A stretch of 7,377 nucleotides of DNA from Betaproteobacteria bacterium (GCA_005888955.1 VBCS01000004.1:1-7377); one strand, 5' to 3'. Shown: positions 1 to 6,914, numbered from the stretch's first letter. The notes: generated by a model from the sequence alone, not told the origin. A program made the numbers and translations.

Positions 1-998
1 GCCGCCTCCCACGCCGCCTTCGCCGCGAGGTGCTTGGCCATGTTGGCCTCGGCACCGCAAGGCTCACCGCGGTCGAAACGATCGCACGCCTTGAAGCGCA
101 TCAGGTTGGCCGCCTCGACCTCCATATAGGCCTCGGCGATTGGAAAGGCGACGCCCTGGTTCTTACCGATCGGGCGGCCGAAAACGACACGTTCGCCGGC
201 GTACTTGGCGGCGCGGTCGATGAACCAGTAGCCATCGCCGATGCATTCGGCGGCGATCAGCGTGCGCTCGGCGTTGAGCCCGTCGAGAATGTATTTGAAA
301 CCCTTCCCTTCTTCGCCGATCAGGTTCTCCGCGGGAATCTCGAGGTTGTCGAAGAACAGCTCGTTGGTCTCGTGATTGACCATGTTGCGGATTGGCCGGA
401 CCGTGAGCCCCTTGCCGACTGCGTTCTCGAGCTCGACGATGAAGATCGACATCCCCTCCGACTTGCGCTTGACCTCGGCGAGCGGCGTCGTGCGCGCGAG
501 CAGGATCATCAGGTCCGAGTGCTGCACGCGTGAGATCCACACCTTCTGGCCGTTGACGACATAGCGGCTGCCTTTCCGGACCGCGGTCGTCTTGAGCTGG
601 GTCGTGTCGGTGCCGGTCGTGGGCTCGGTCACGGCCATCGACTGCAGCCGCAGCTCACCCGCGGCAATACCCGGAAGATACTTCTGCTTCTGCACCTCCG
701 AGCCGTGCCGCAGCAGCGTTCCCATGTTGTACATCTGGCCGTGACATGCGCCCGAGTTGCCGCCGCAGCGGTTGATCTCCTCCATGATCACCGAGGCTTC
801 CGCCAAGCCCAGGCCGGAGCCGCCGTATTCCTGCGGGATCAGCGCGGCGAGCCATCCCGCCTTCGTGAGCGCGTCGACGAATGCTTCGGGATACGTGCGC
901 GCTTCGTCGAGCTCGCGGAAATACGCGTCGGGAAAGTTCGCGCAGAGCGCGCGCACAGCTTCGCGAATCTCCGGATAACGGTCGGTTCGGTGTTCCAT
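1..998 (-). CDS. Acyl-CoA dehydrogenase family protein (C-terminus beyond window edge)
   Basis: FAD-dependent enzyme that oxidises an acyl-CoA to the 2,3-enoyl-CoA and passes electrons to ETF; the substrate cannot be read from sequence. About 332 residues are visible. The N-terminal helical domain (about 1-118) includes IPQEYGGSG at 54-62. The beta domain carries MAVTEPTTGTD (121-131), close to the family signature, and NGQKVWIS (149-156) of the FAD site. The C-terminal helical domain begins near 234. Glu244, in LNAER (241-245), aligns with the catalytic base of isovaleryl-CoA and long-chain dehydrogenases; the alternative base position near the C-terminus is not in the window. Family members are usually about 380-400 residues, so some 50-60 are missing. 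The ATG at 996-998 has only a weak ribosome site (GGGAAG). It lies 66 bp downstream of cysNC on the same strand, so co-transcription is possible. The family is certain; the substrate is unknown. Confidence 0.93.
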   Translation of the reverse strand, partial: MEHRTDRYPEIREAVRALCANFPDAYFRELDEARTYPEAFVDALTKAGWLAALIPQEYGGSGLGLAEASVIMEEINRCGGNSGACHGQMYNMGTLLRHGSEVQKQKYLPGIAAGELRLQSMAVTEPTTGTDTTQLKTTAVRKGSRYVVNGQKVWISRVQHSDLMILLARTTPLAEVKRKSEGMSIFIVELENAVGKGLTVRPIRNMVNHETNELFFDNLEIPAENLIGEEGKGFKYILDGLNAERTLIAAECIGDGYWFIDRAAKYAGERVVFGRPIGKNQGVAFPIAEAYMEVEAANLMRFKACDRFDRGEPCGAEANMAKHLAAKAAWEA

Positions 999-1024
999 GA
1001 TCTCGCTTCCCGGGACACGACCGG

Positions 1025-1050
1025 TCGGCGCGAACCCCCGCCGGCGCCGA
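1025..1050 (-). other. 7-bp hairpin between cysNC and the acyl-CoA dehydrogenase gene
   Basis: TCGGCGC at 1025-1031 pairs perfectly with GCGCCGA at 1044-1050 across a 12-nt loop. It occupies the 66-bp gap after the cysNC stop. No T-run follows on the minus strand, so it is not a standard intrinsic terminator. It could be a weak attenuator, an mRNA-stabilising stem, or chance in GC-rich DNA. Confidence 0.25.
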
Positions 1051-1064
1051 ACGAGCGGTACGGG

Positions 1065-2978
1065 CTATACGACGGTTCCGATGACCCCGCGCCTGCCAAG
1101 CTCGCGCACGATGAGATCGGCTGCTGCATCCGCGGCGAGTCGCGTCGTTTCGACATGGATCTCCGCGTGCTCGGGGACTTCATACGGCGAGTCGATTCCG
1201 GTGAAGTTCTTCAATTCGCCCTGTCGCGCCTTCTTGTACAGCCCCTTGGAATCGCGTTGCTCGGCCATGGCGAGCGGCGTGTCGACGAAGATCTCGATGA
1301 ATTCTGCGGCGTCCATCAACTCGCGCGCCATGCGCCGCTCGGCGCGGAACGGCGAGATGAACGCCGTGATAACGATCAGGCCCGCATCGACCATCAGCTT
1401 CGCCACCTCGGCGACGCGCCGGATATTCTCGACGCGGTCGACGTCGGTAAACCCGAGATCCTTGTTCAGGCCGTGGCGGATGTTGTCGCCGTCGAGCAGA
1501 TACGTGTGGCGGCCAAGCGCATGGAGCTTTTTCTCGACCAGGTTGGCGATCGTCGATTTGCCGGCACCCGAAAGGCCGGTCAACCAGAGCACGCAGGATT
1601 TCTGGCCCTTCAACTGCGCGCGCACACCCTTGTTGAGGTCGAGCGCCTGGATGTGGATGTTGTGCGCCCGGCGCAACGCGAATTCGAGCAGGCCTGCGCC
1701 GACGGTGTTGTTGCTGACGCGGTCGATGAAAATGAACGCGCCGGTATCGCGATTGTCCTTGTACACGTCGAAAGCGACCGGGTGGTCGAGCGAGAGATTG
1801 CACACGCCGATTTCGTTCAGCGCCAGCGTCTTGGCGGCGACGTGCTCGAGCGAATTGACGTTGACCTTGTATTTGAGATCGCCGATCTGCGCATTGACGG
1901 TACGCGCGCCGATCTTGAGCAGGTACGGCCGACCCGGTAGCATCGGCTCGTCCGCCATCCAGATGATCGTCGCCTCGAACTGGTCTGCGACCTCGGGCGG
2001 TGCCGACGCGGTGGAGATCAGGTCGCCGCGGGAGATATCGATCTCATCGGTCAACGTCAGGGTGATCGACTGGCCGGCGATGGCCTGCGCGAGGTCGCCA
2101 TCGGCGGTTACGATGCGCGCGATCGTGCTCTCGCGGCCCGATGGCTGCACGCGAACGCGCTCGCCGGTGTGGATCGTCCCGCTCGCGATCGTTCCGGCGA
2201 AACCGCGAAAGTCGTGATGCGGGCGATTGACCCATTGCACCGGCAATCGGAACGGCGCCTTCTGCAGACGCTCTTCGTCGATGGCAACGGACTCGAGATA
2301 GCCCATCAGCGTGGGGCCGCGATGCCAGGGCATGTGTGCGCTCTTGGCGACGACGTTGTCGCCCTTCAGCGCGGACACCGGAATGAAGGTCACGTCGTCG
2401 AGTCCGATGCGCGCCGCGAAATCGCCGTACTCCGCGGTGATGGCACGGAATGGCGCCTCCGCATACTCGACGAGATCCATCTTGTTGACCGCCACCAGAA
2501 TCTTCCGGATGCCGAGCAGCGACACCAGGTAGCTGTGCCGGCGCGTCTGCGTGAGCGCGCCCTTGCGGGCATCGACGATCAGCACGGCTACGTCGGCCGT
2601 CGAAGCCCCGGTGACCATGTTGCGGGTGTACTGCTCGTGGCCGGGCGTGTCGGCGACGATGTACTTCCTCCGGTCGGTGGCGAAGTAGCGGTACGCAACG
2701 TCGATGGTGATCCCCTGCTCGCGCTCGGCGGTGAGGCCGTCGAGCAGCAGCGCGAAATCGAGCCCGTCGCCCTGCGTGCCCATCTTCCTCGAATCCGCCT
2801 CGAGCGCCGCGAGCTGATCCTCGAACAGCAGCTTCGATTCGTAGAGCAGCCGGCCGATCAGCGTGCTCTTGCCGTCGTCGACGCTGCCGCAGGTGATGAA
2901 CCGCAGCAGGCTTTTCCGTTGGTGCGTGGCCAGATAATGGTCGATTTCGGCTGCGACCGGCGCAAAGGCTCGTGCCAT
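1065..2978 (-). CDS. cysNC: Bifunctional sulfate adenylyltransferase subunit 1 / adenylylsulfate kinase (CysN-CysC fusion, NodQ type)
   Basis: Cytoplasmic 637-residue fusion, the usual length for CysNC/NodQ. The CysN half is the GTPase that drives ATP sulfurylase (sulfate + ATP to APS). The CysC half phosphorylates APS to PAPS. GTPase motifs: P-loop GSVDDGKS (31-38), switch I GITID (89-93), DTPGH (110-114) and NKMD (165-168). EF-Tu-like beta-barrel domains follow to about residue 440. The kinase domain has P-loop GLSGAGKS (468-475), DGDNIRHGLNKDLGF (496-510) and FISPFR (540-545), which includes the conserved Ser542. Both nucleotide sites look intact, so both activities are expected. The ATG (2976-2978) shares one base with the cysD stop (TGATG), which implies translational coupling and equal production of the two subunits. 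The TAG stop is at 1065-1067. Confidence 0.97.
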   Translation of the reverse strand: MARAFAPVAAEIDHYLATHQRKSLLRFITCGSVDDGKSTLIGRLLYESKLLFEDQLAALEADSRKMGTQGDGLDFALLLDGLTAEREQGITIDVAYRYFATDRRKYIVADTPGHEQYTRNMVTGASTADVAVLIVDARKGALTQTRRHSYLVSLLGIRKILVAVNKMDLVEYAEAPFRAITAEYGDFAARIGLDDVTFIPVSALKGDNVVAKSAHMPWHRGPTLMGYLESVAIDEERLQKAPFRLPVQWVNRPHHDFRGFAGTIASGTIHTGERVRVQPSGRESTIARIVTADGDLAQAIAGQSITLTLTDEIDISRGDLISTASAPPEVADQFEATIIWMADEPMLPGRPYLLKIGARTVNAQIGDLKYKVNVNSLEHVAAKTLALNEIGVCNLSLDHPVAFDVYKDNRDTGAFIFIDRVSNNTVGAGLLEFALRRAHNIHIQALDLNKGVRAQLKGQKSCVLWLTGLSGAGKSTIANLVEKKLHALGRHTYLLDGDNIRHGLNKDLGFTDVDRVENIRRVAEVAKLMVDAGLIVITAFISPFRAERRMARELMDAAEFIEIFVDTPLAMAEQRDSKGLYKKARQGELKNFTGIDSPYEVPEHAEIHVETTRLAADAAADLIVRELGRRGVIGTVV

Positions 2979-3829
2979 CAGAAGTAGCCTTCCACTTTTT
3001 TCTTCTCCATCGATCCGGCCGCATCGTAATCGATGACGCGACCCTGGCGCTCAGAGGTCTTTGCCAGCAGCATTTCCTGAACGATCGCCGGCAGCGTATC
3101 GGCGTTGGACTCGATCGCCCCGGTGAGCGGATAGCAGCCCAGCGTGCGAAAGCGCACCTTCCGCAGCACCGGCACCTCGCCGTCACGGAGCGGCATGCGC
3201 TCGTCGTCGACCATGATCAGCGTTCCGTCGCGCTCGACCACCGGCCGCTCGCGCGCGAAGTAGAGCGGAACGATGGGTATGTCCTGCAGATAGATGTATT
3301 GCCAGACATCGAGCTCGGTCCAGTTGGAGAGCTTCCACAGCTCCGGACGCTGTGTCTTGGGATCCCAGCGATGCTGTGCCGACCGAAACGAGAAGATACG
3401 CTCCTTGGCGCGTGATTTCTCCTCGTCGCGCCGTGCGCCGCCGAAAGCTGCATCGAAACCGTACTTGTCCAGCGCCTGCCGCAGCCCCTGCGTCTTCATC
3501 ACGTCGGTGTGGACCGCCGAGCCATGCGTGAACGGGTTGATGTTCATCGCCAAACCTTCGGGATTGACGTGCACGATCAGCTTCATGCCCACTTCGGCAG
3601 CGCGGCGATCGCGGAACGCGTACATGTCGCGGAATTTCCACGTCGTGTCGACGTGGAGCAGCGGAAACGGCGGCCTGGCGGGGAAGAACGCCTTGATCGC
3701 GAGGTGCAGCATCACGGCGCTGTCCTTGCCGATCGAATAGAGCATCACCGGATTGTCGGTCTCGGCGACGACTTCCCTGATGATGTGGATGCTTTCCGCT
3801 TCGAGCCGCTGCAGATAGGTAAGTGCCAT
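2978..3829 (-). CDS. cysD: Sulfate adenylyltransferase subunit 2 (ATP sulfurylase small subunit)
   Basis: Catalytic subunit of heterodimeric ATP sulfurylase, which makes APS from sulfate and ATP with the CysN GTPase. It is 283 residues long, slightly shorter than the roughly 300 of E. coli CysD because of a shorter N-terminus. It belongs to the PAPS reductase / PP-loop ATP pyrophosphatase family. Visible motifs are SIGKDS (32-37), the pyrophosphate-binding PP-loop; GGARRDEEKSRAKER (130-144), the conserved Arg/Lys-rich active-site segment; and the characteristic tail ending GSMEKKKVEGYF (272-283). The ATG at 3827-3829 gives the family's normal opening (LQRLEAESIHIIREV), so the start is well supported, although no strong Shine-Dalgarno sequence precedes it. 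It is first of the cysD-cysNC pair and divergent from cysQ across 87 bp. Confidence 0.97.
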   Translation of the reverse strand: MALTYLQRLEAESIHIIREVVAETDNPVMLYSIGKDSAVMLHLAIKAFFPARPPFPLLHVDTTWKFRDMYAFRDRRAAEVGMKLIVHVNPEGLAMNINPFTHGSAVHTDVMKTQGLRQALDKYGFDAAFGGARRDEEKSRAKERIFSFRSAQHRWDPKTQRPELWKLSNWTELDVWQYIYLQDIPIVPLYFARERPVVERDGTLIMVDDERMPLRDGEVPVLRKVRFRTLGCYPLTGAIESNADTLPAIVQEMLLAKTSERQGRVIDYDAAGSMEKKKVEGYF

Positions 3830-3916
3830 CCCGGTCGTGTCTTCGATGCCCGGGCGCCGGAACGGGAGGATCCCACGCCGAACAGCGAGCGGCTCGATAT
3901 ATGATTCAGGCCGAGT
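3830..3916. promoter_or_regulatory. Divergent cysD / cysQ intergenic region
   Basis: These 87 bp separate the two divergent starts, so promoters for both genes are expected here. The only AT-rich island is at 3897-3905, containing TATGAT (3900-3905, plus) and, on the minus strand, TATATC (3901-3896). Neither has a convincing -35 box at normal spacing. A plus-strand start from TATGAT would leave only a few bases of leader before the cysQ ATG. A palindrome GCCCGGGC lies at 3848-3855. AGG at 3908-3910 may serve as the cysQ ribosome site. No CysB-type operator could be recognised by eye. Confidence 0.35.
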
Positions 3917-4687
3917 ATGCTACCTGAACTCGACTTGCTCGACAGGATCATCCCGATCGCCCGCGCGGCCGGCACGATCGTCATGGAGGTCTACGCCACC
4001 GAATTCAAGGTCGAAGGCAAAGGCGACGCGTCTCCGGTGACCGAGGCCGACCACCGCGCCGAAGCGCTGGTCCTGCCTGCGCTCGCCCGCATCACGCCGG
4101 GCCTGCAAGTCGTCTCCGAGGAGGCCGCGTCCGCGGGACGAATTCCGGTGGTCGCGGAACGATTCTGGCTCGTCGATCCACTGGATGGCACACGCGAGTT
4201 CGTCAATCGCAACGGCGAATTCACGGTGAATATCGCGCTCGTCGAGCGGGACACCCCGGTGCTTGGGGTCGTGCTTGCGCCGGCGTCGGGGCGATTGTTC
4301 GCCGGAGCCGCCGGTGCCGGCGCCTTCGTGGAAGACGAATCGGGGCGCCGCCAGGCCATCACGTGCCGTCGCATACCTGCCACGGGTCTGACGGTCGTAT
4401 CCAGCCGCTCTCACGGCGATCTCGCCGCGCTCGATGCCTTCCTGACCGGGCGCGTCGTCGCCTCACACGTCACCGCGGGCTCGTCGCTCAAATTCTGCCT
4501 CGTGGCCGGCGGCCAAGCTGACCTCTACCCGCGCTTCGGCCGCACCATGGAATGGGATACTGCGGCCGGCCACGCCATCCTGCGCGCCGCCGGCGGCTGC
4601 GTGACCGATCTGAACGGTGCCGAGTTGCGCTACGGTAAGCCCGATTTCGCGAATCCGCACTTTGTCGCGATGGGTCGACAGGAGTAA
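3917..4687 (+). CDS. cysQ: 3'(2'),5'-bisphosphate nucleotidase CysQ
   Basis: Magnesium-dependent phosphatase of the inositol-monophosphatase superfamily. It converts 3'-phosphoadenosine 5'-phosphate (PAP) to AMP and can also act on PAPS, preventing PAP build-up when sulfate is activated. It is 256 residues long, near the E. coli length of 246. Motifs: SEEA (67-70), with the metal-ligand Glu; WLVDPLDGT (84-92), with Asp87 and Asp90 as metal ligands; and MEWDTAAG (211-218), with Asp214. All expected metal ligands are present. The ATG at 3917-3919 places the fold correctly. Its position divergent from cysD/cysNC, which make PAPS, supports the assignment over other inositol-phosphatase homologues. 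Substrate preference is inferred from motif and context. Confidence 0.95.
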   Translation: MLPELDLLDRIIPIARAAGTIVMEVYATEFKVEGKGDASPVTEADHRAEALVLPALARITPGLQVVSEEAASAGRIPVVAERFWLVDPLDGTREFVNRNGEFTVNIALVERDTPVLGVVLAPASGRLFAGAAGAGAFVEDESGRRQAITCRRIPATGLTVVSSRSHGDLAALDAFLTGRVVASHVTAGSSLKFCLVAGGQADLYPRFGRTMEWDTAAGHAILRAAGGCVTDLNGAELRYGKPDFANPHFVAMGRQE

Positions 4688-4721
4688 ATCCGCGGCTATC
4701 GGCGCTGCGGGCCGAGGCGCG
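4688..4721. other. Short convergent gap between cysQ and the VOC gene
   Basis: Thirty-four bases separate the cysQ stop from the stop of the opposing gene. No stem followed by a T-run is visible on either strand, so no intrinsic terminator can be assigned although two transcripts converge here. Confidence 0.5.
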
Positions 4722-5690
4722 CTACGCTGCCGGCGCGGCAATCTCGTGATTGACGATGAAATAATCCGGCGGCGGCGGCCCCCAGACGTAAAACGAATCC
4801 TCCAGCGGATGATCGGCGCTTTGCCATTCGACGTCGGCGGGGACGAAATCGATGTCGTGCGAGTACTCGGCGAAGCTTCCCCACGGGTCCTGGATGTAGC
4901 AGAAGTAGTTGGATCCGATCACGTGCCGCCCGACACCCCAGCTGCGCACGTAGCCGCAGTCGGCCATGTGCTGCATCCCGAGGCCGATCTCGTCGATGCT
5001 TTCAACGACCCAGCTCGAGTGATGCAATCCCGGTCCGCCGGACTTCGCGAAGGCGAGCATGTGGTGATCGCTGGCATGCGCACCGTGCATGAAGGCGATG
5101 ACGTCGCCCGAGCGATCGGACAAGCGCAGTCCGAGCGCCTCGCTATAGAAATGCACCGAACGCGGGACGTCGGACGAGAACAGCAGCACGTGCGACAGCC
5201 GCTGTGGATGCACCCTGCCCGCGCCGCTGCGGCCGGGCGCGGCACCGCGGCCGGCAGGATGCGCGGGCGGCGACGCCGCCGGTCCCGGCTCCTCGGGCGA
5301 AACCTTGGGGGCCGCGACGACTTGCACCACGTTCCCGTCGGGGTCGCGCGTCCACAGGCCGTCGTCGTCGCCGAGCGGATGCCCGGCGATTCGCGGTGCG
5401 CCCGTCCGCTCGATACGCTGCGCCAGCAGCTCGAAGTCCTCGGGATAAACTCCAAAGCGCAGGTACTGGAGTTTCTTCCGACCCGGCGCGGCAAAGATCT
5501 ATCCCCAGTGCTGGGGATGGCCGTGGGTGTGCAGATCGAGGCGCTGGCCCTCGCGGCGCGCTTCGAGGCCGAACTCCGAATAGAACCGCTGCGCCTCGTC
5601 GAGATCCGGTACGGTGAAAACGAAACGATCGAGCGAATGGACCGCGGTTACGCCGTTTCGACGCGGCGTCGCTTGCGACGAAGACTTCAT
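4722..5690 (-). pseudogene. Two-domain VOC / type I extradiol dioxygenase gene interrupted by an in-frame TAG
   Basis: Read through, the frame encodes 322 residues, the usual size of two-domain type I extradiol ring-cleavage dioxygenases. These Fe(II) (or Mn(II)) enzymes open catechol-type rings next to the two hydroxyls. The N-terminal VOC domain spans about 18-127, a Pro/Ala/Gly-rich linker 130-160, and the C-terminal VOC domain 163-285. A TAG at 5499-5501 replaces codon 64, right after HPQHWG. The same frame continues with IFAAPGRKKLQYLRFG, so this is a nonsense change, not a frameshift. Downstream residues match the extradiol active site: His167 (LSH), Asp-His-His (208-210), His-His (223-224), GRH with His256, Tyr265 and Glu275 in YIQDPWGSFAE. 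His167, His224 and Glu275 would be the metal triad. The start ATG (5688-5690) follows GGAGGAA with 8-nt spacing. The natural substrate is unknown. It could instead be a sequence error, or expressed only from an internal start (GTG at 5330 or 5327). Confidence 0.85.
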
Positions 5691-5698
5691 CGGTAATG

Positions 5699-5705
5699 TT
5701 CCTCC
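5699..5705 (-). promoter_or_regulatory. Strong ribosome binding site of the interrupted VOC gene
   Basis: On the minus strand GGAGGAA lies 8 nt before the ATG at 5690. This near-ideal Shine-Dalgarno sequence fixes the start and excludes the longer in-frame extension to 5846. It also shows that the N-terminal fragment still has an intact initiation region. Confidence 0.75.
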
Positions 5706-5766
5706 AGGCGCAGCGCAACGGCGAACGTCGCGACGCCTGTGGTCGCGCCCCGGCGCCCGCTGGCGC

Positions 5767-5818
5767 TCGACAATCGGGCTGCCGCCGGCAAGTATACTGT
5801 GCCATGCGCGGGCCGCAA
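5767..5818. promoter_or_regulatory. Candidate divergent promoters sharing a palindromic -10 element
   Basis: AGTATACT at 5791-5798 is its own reverse complement, so it offers a TATACT -10 box on both strands. On the minus strand, TTGCGG (5818-5813) lies 16 bp upstream of that box and is a plausible partial -35 for the VOC gene. On the plus strand, TCGACA (5767-5772) resembles a -35 but its 20-bp spacing is long. Predicted leaders would be about 94 nt (VOC gene) and 59 nt (SYLF gene). This is motif reading only. Confidence 0.3.
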
Positions 5819-5823
5819 CCGTT

Positions 5824-5838
5824 CGCGCGTCACGCGCG
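5824..5838. promoter_or_regulatory. 15-nt palindrome in the divergent promoter region
   Basis: CGCGCGT and ACGCGCG are perfect inverted repeats around a single C. The site lies between the candidate -10 and the SYLF start, just upstream of the possible -35 of the VOC gene, where an operator could affect both genes. It is also a low-complexity CG run, so chance is a real alternative. Confidence 0.25.
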
Positions 5839-5863
5839 CTGCACATTGCGAATGGGGATTTGC

Positions 5864-6550
5864 ATGCAACAACCTTTGAGAAGTTGGATCGGTACGGCGA
5901 TCACCGTGGCCCTGCCGACGATGGTGTTCGCGACTGCGGTGTGCGCCCAGTCCGATCAGCGCTCGCTCGTGACCGCCGCGACGTTGACGTTTGCGAACTT
6001 CAAGAACGACCCCGACATGGCCTGGTTGCAGCGCAACCTCGGGCGCGCCAAGGCGGTGATGATCGCCCCCGAGATCACCAAGGCCGGTTTCATTCTCGGA
6101 GGCTCGGGAGGTCGTGCGGTGGTGGTCGCGCGCGATGCGAAAAGCGGCAAATGGGTGGGTCCGGCGTTCTATACGGTCGCCACCGCAAGCGTGGGCTTTC
6201 AGGCGGGGATCTCCGTGTCCGAGATGGTCACGCTGGTCATGACAGATAAAGGCCTCAATAGCCTGCTAGCGGATTCGTTCGAGATGGGGGGCGACGCCGC
6301 GGTCGCCGCTGGGCCGGTCGGTGCCGGTGCCCAAACGGATCTGGTCGCCGACTTCGTCTCATTCAGCCGCGCCAAGGGCATATACGGGGGCATCAACTTC
6401 GACGGAACCATCGTCTCGACGTCCGACAAATGGAACCGGATCTACTACGGCAAGCCGGTCACGGCGTCGGATATCCTGGTCCGGATGAGCGTACGCAGCA
6501 AGCAAGCCAACGAGTTGCTCAACGTCGTGACCGCCGCTACGCGGAAGTAA
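5864..6550 (+). CDS. Secreted lipid-binding SYLF-domain protein (Ysc84 / DUF500 family)
   Basis: 228-residue exported protein. Residues 1-28 form a Sec signal peptide: Arg6, a hydrophobic core from about 8 to 26, and probable cleavage after VCA (26-28). The rest is one SYLF/Ysc84 domain. Typical segments are AKAVMIAPEITKAGFILGG (62-80), the Gly-rich run GGSGG (79-83), WVGPAFYTVATASVGFQAG (97-115) and SRAKGIYGGINFDGT (168-182). Eukaryotic SYLF domains bind phosphoinositides; bacterial periplasmic members are thought to bind lipid, but their role is poorly defined. I chose the ATG at 5864 because GGGGA (5854-5858) lies 5 nt upstream and the signal peptide begins cleanly. An ATG at 5852 is in frame but would overlap that site. 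Cys27 is not in a proper lipobox, so a lipoprotein is unlikely. It is divergent from the VOC gene. Confidence 0.93.
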   Translation: MQQPLRSWIGTAITVALPTMVFATAVCAQSDQRSLVTAATLTFANFKNDPDMAWLQRNLGRAKAVMIAPEITKAGFILGGSGGRAVVVARDAKSGKWVGPAFYTVATASVGFQAGISVSEMVTLVMTDKGLNSLLADSFEMGGDAAVAAGPVGAGAQTDLVADFVSFSRAKGIYGGINFDGTIVSTSDKWNRIYYGKPVTASDILVRMSVRSKQANELLNVVTAATRK

Positions 6551-6682
6551 GTCGCCTTCCTGCAGACCTCAGGGCGTTATTGCGGCGCACCATATTGTCC
6601 TTGACGGCGCCCTCCTTTGCCTCTAGACTCCGGCTTGTGCATTGCAGCATTCTAGCTGCCGAGGGAGTGCTTCGCAAAGACC

Positions 6683-6719
6683 GTAGCCCGGGCTGAGCCA
6701 AAGGCGATGCCCGGGATCC
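6683..6719. repeat. REP-like nested hairpin element
   Basis: The element begins GTAGCCCGGGC. An outer stem pairs CCCGGGC (6687-6693) with GCCCGGG (6709-6715). Inside it is a small stem GCC-AAA-GGC (6697-6705), separated by a 3-by-3 internal loop. The GTAGCCCGG...CCGGG layout resembles dispersed intergenic repeats common in proteobacterial genomes. Only one copy is in this window, so its repeat status is inferred from appearance. Confidence 0.5.
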
Positions 6720-6881
6720 TCACTTCTTCGCAGCCATTCCCGCGAGCGGTTCATGCTCGGGCACGGCCTGCTCTTGCCGCGTGGGGCCCGATATGCGGGA
6801 AAGTGCCTGCCTTCGGTGCGCCCGCGAAAGATCTGCGGCGGGGGCAAGGAGGCCCTGACTGAAGCAGCGTAACCCCAGCCG

Positions 6882-6914
6882 GCCGCCCTGATGGCGGCGA
6901 GCGACTTGCGTCGC
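6882..6914 (+). other. Tandem hairpins in the presumed 5' leader of the lytic transglycosylase gene
   Basis: Two perfect stems lie back to back. GCCGCC (6882-6887) pairs with GGCGGC (6893-6898) around a 5-nt loop, and GCGAC (6901-6905) pairs with GTCGC (6910-6914) around TTGC. A weaker 4-bp stem GGTC/GACC (6915-6931) follows. They end just before the ribosome site at 6939, so they could form a structured leader if transcription starts upstream. They match no riboswitch class that I recognise. Confidence 0.3.

Noticed and set aside
705..2217. Long plus-strand open frames (about 400 residues) opposite cysNC and the acyl-CoA dehydrogenase gene
   Set aside because: They lie antisense to clearly recognised genes, have no recognisable domain, and are typical stop-poor shadows of GC-rich coding DNA.
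2044..3186. Minus-strand 380-residue open frame across the cysD/cysNC junction
   Set aside because: Arg/Ala-rich out-of-frame translation of the real cysD and cysNC; no family resemblance.
4919..5494. A frameshift as the cause of the broken VOC gene
   Set aside because: The segments before and after the stop are in the same frame (171 bases between 5501 and 5330, divisible by three). The alternative frames here give Arg/Ser-rich nonsense.
4617..5696. Plus-strand 359-residue open frame opposite the VOC gene
   Set aside because: Antisense shadow overlapping the end of cysQ. The minus-strand reading shows conserved VOC and extradiol residues.
5696..5863. N-terminal extension of the SYLF protein to an upstream start at 5696
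   Set aside because: The extension is Arg/Ala-rich, lacks a ribosome site, covers the divergent promoter region and would bury the signal peptide. GGGGA before 5864 gives a better start.
5938..5950. Possible lipoprotein signal at Cys27 of the SYLF protein
   Set aside because: The residues before Cys (Thr-Ala-Val) do not fit a lipobox. Cleavage after Val-Cys-Ala by signal peptidase I fits better.
6551..6613. Intrinsic terminator after the SYLF gene
   Set aside because: The only inverted repeat is 6 bp with a 31-nt loop and no T-run.
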